Assembly: GCF_001571225.1 (NCBI RefSeq)
Contig: NZ_BCTJ01000008.1
Span: 83,792 to 147,791 of the forward strand
Length of the DNA: 64,000 nucleotides
Direction: 5' to 3'
Source: Hydrogenophaga palleronii NBRC 102513
GTDB lineage: Bacteria; Pseudomonadota; Gammaproteobacteria; Burkholderiales; Burkholderiaceae_C
The notes beneath the pieces were generated by a model. It did no database searches. It was given only the letters and a program-made list of their open reading frames with translations, and had not been told where the DNA came from. The first letter of the stretch is position 1, and every line of letters begins with the position of its first letter. Of the stretch, positions 62,967 to 64,000 are shown one piece after another. Both the position numbers and the translations under genes were made by a program.

Positions 62967-63677
62967 TCAGGTGGCGGTGCCCGGGCGCGCAGGGCCCAGG
63001 TCTTCCAGGCGGTAGCCGTGGCTGTAAATGGAGACCAGCTTGTAGCCGGTTTCCGCACGCAGGCGCAGCTTGCTGCGCACGTGCGACATGTAGACGTCGA
63101 GTGAGCGTGAGGAGATGTCCGCGCCGATGCCCCACACGGCTTCGATCAGGTGGGCGCGCGAGAGCAGACGGCCAAGGTTGCGGAACATGATGAGTGCGAG
63201 GTCGAATTCCTTGTTGCTCAACGTGGTCACGGCCTCGCCGTTGATCCACACCCCCCGGTCCTGCGCCAGGAAGCGGTAAGGCCCCCATGTCACTTCCTGC
63301 GCGGGCGGCAGATGGCCACCACGGCGCAGCAAGGCCATCAGGCGCGCACTGAGTTCACCCACGCGCGAGGACTTGACCATGTAATCGTCTGCGCCGCAGA
63401 GCAGGCCTTCGATGATGTCGCGCTCGTCGCTGCGGTTGGTCACCATCAGGATCGGCACCGGCGCCACCGCCATGTTGCGGATGGTGCGGATCAGGTCCGG
63501 ACCGGCGATGTCGGGCAGTTCCCAATCGATGATGAAGAGATCGAAAGTTTCCTTGGGCAGCAGGCGCAACAGGGCTTGCGCGTTTTCGAAGCGGTGGCAG
63601 TCATGCCCCATGGACACAACCACGGCCTTGACCAGATCCAGTTGTGCAAGGTCGTCATCAACGGCGGCTATGCGCAT
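62967..63677 (-). CDS. OmpR-type response regulator
   Basis: The 236-residue protein has a receiver domain with the phospho-acceptor Asp51 (FIIDWELPDI), Thr80 (LMVTNRSDE) and Lys102 (DDYMVKSSR), and a C-terminal winged-helix DNA-binding domain (LSNKEFDLALIMFRNLGRLL, SLDVYMSHVRSKL). It heads the three-gene operon and is presumably phosphorylated by the CHASE2 kinase. ATG at 63677. Confidence 0.93.
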   Translation of the reverse strand: MRIAAVDDDLAQLDLVKAVVVSMGHDCHRFENAQALLRLLPKETFDLFIIDWELPDIAGPDLIRTIRNMAVAPVPILMVTNRSDERDIIEGLLCGADDYMVKSSRVGELSARLMALLRRGGHLPPAQEVTWGPYRFLAQDRGVWINGEAVTTLSNKEFDLALIMFRNLGRLLSRAHLIEAVWGIGADISSRSLDVYMSHVRSKLRLRAETGYKLVSIYSHGYRLEDLGPARPGTAT

Positions 63678-63931
63678 GTGGCTTCAAAAGATAAGGCATG
63701 GGTCCCCTGACAGATGTTTGGGCGAATATATCGGCGGATGCGCGGGCGCGCAGCCCCTTTGACAATCAATTAAGAAATCGCCGTGAACCGGAGCATACCG
63801 GTAGGGGTTTCAAAAGCCGCTTCCCTGATGGCAATTTCGCGCCTAAAATGCGGAAAAAGCACGATCGTTCTTTTATGTGGGCATGGCCCGCGGCGAGAGC
63901 GCCGGACCACGATTCGGCAAAAGCATCGGCA
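63678..63931. other. Unassigned intergenic region, left part
   Basis: No convincing reading frame. For the response regulator on the minus strand a TATATT -10-like hexamer lies at 63730-63725 without a good -35. TAAAAT at 63843-63848 and CGATCG at 63863-63868 are recognisable but not assignable. ACCGG occurs as an inverted pair around 63788-63802. Confidence 0.4.
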
Positions 63932-63961
63932 TACAATCTCCAGATTGACGTGCACGTCAAT
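63932..63961 (+). promoter_or_regulatory. Promoter with palindromic operator for a gene starting just outside the window
   Basis: TACAAT (63932-63937) is a good -10; the 18-bp perfect palindrome ATTGACGTGCACGTCAAT (63944-63961) covers the predicted start site, so a repressor binding there would block transcription. AGGAG at 63987-63991 is a ribosome-binding site for a start codon at or just after base 64000. Confidence 0.65.
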
Positions 63962-64000
63962 TTGGCACGCCAGTTTTCCAAATCATCAGGAGCATCCCAA

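Overview
The window is about 67% GC, densely coded, and reads as chromosomal DNA of a betaproteobacterium of the order Burkholderiales, most likely family Comamonadaceae (Hydrogenophaga-like). The evidence is the gene neighbourhoods (Rieske oxygenase / xseB-ispA-dxs; dapA-bamC; MoxR-DUF58-TgpA-MltB), the overlapping GTGA/ATGA/TTGA stop-start junctions, and short leaders with TACAAT/GACAAT -10 elements. The genus call is an inference. I saw no tRNA, rRNA, CRISPR array, insertion sequence or phage gene.

Layout. 1-6.7 kb: tail of a dienelactone hydrolase, a ZIP metal transporter, then a minus-strand run (Rieske oxygenase, EamA exporter, mercaptopyruvate sulfurtransferase, PAS/GAF sensor kinase). 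7-14 kb: xseB-ispA-dxs, then a TRAP transporter split into two convergent units. 14.3-17.8 kb: dut, slyD, the ribosomal oxygenase roxA and an Ala-rich lipoprotein. 17.8-22 kb (minus): bamC, dapA, a methyltransferase, a 42-residue protein and an MFS transporter. 22-28.5 kb: topoisomerase IV (parE preceded by a LexA-type box, then parC), a YcaQ-like protein, a SWIB protein and a small membrane protein. 28.5-36.3 kb (minus): RidA, then a tight operon of transglutaminase, a fused circularly permuted ATP-grasp/alpha-E protein, and transglutaminase-DUF2126. 36.4-42.4 kb: comEC, a frameshifted remnant of a large surface-type protein, and a nimR/nimT-like pair. 42.6-47.2 kb: a second, stand-alone ATP-grasp plus alpha-E pair, an unknown gene and glutaminase. 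47.2-52.5 kb (minus): MoxR, DUF58, TgpA-type transglutaminase and MltB. 52.5-58 kb: a histone-deacetylase-like enzyme, a crotonase-fold protein, an MscS channel, and a Fur-box operon (orfX-like, Mn superoxide dismutase, ZIP transporter). 58-63.7 kb (minus): an OmpR-type regulator, a LysM-FecR periplasmic protein, a CHASE2 histidine kinase and a possible target gene. The last 320 bases are the control region of a gene that starts just outside.

The most interesting system is the pair of amide-bond-forming modules (28.5-36.3 kb and 42.6-45.1 kb). Both encode a circularly permuted ATP-grasp and an alpha-E domain, one with two transglutaminase-like proteins. Each is preceded by a good candidate sigma-54 (-24/-12) promoter, TGGCGCAAGACTTGCT (minus strand) and TGGCCCGGTCCTTGCT, suggesting shared nitrogen-stress control. 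The proteasome-like Anbu peptidase usually associated with these families is not in the window, and the fused paralogue has lost the acidic/Asn motif that the stand-alone copy keeps. Other unusual items are a GC-rich dispersed repeat that sits in frame just after the start codons of two consecutive genes, and a 10-bp palindrome GACAATTGTC that appears to give back-to-back leaderless promoters for slyD and roxA.
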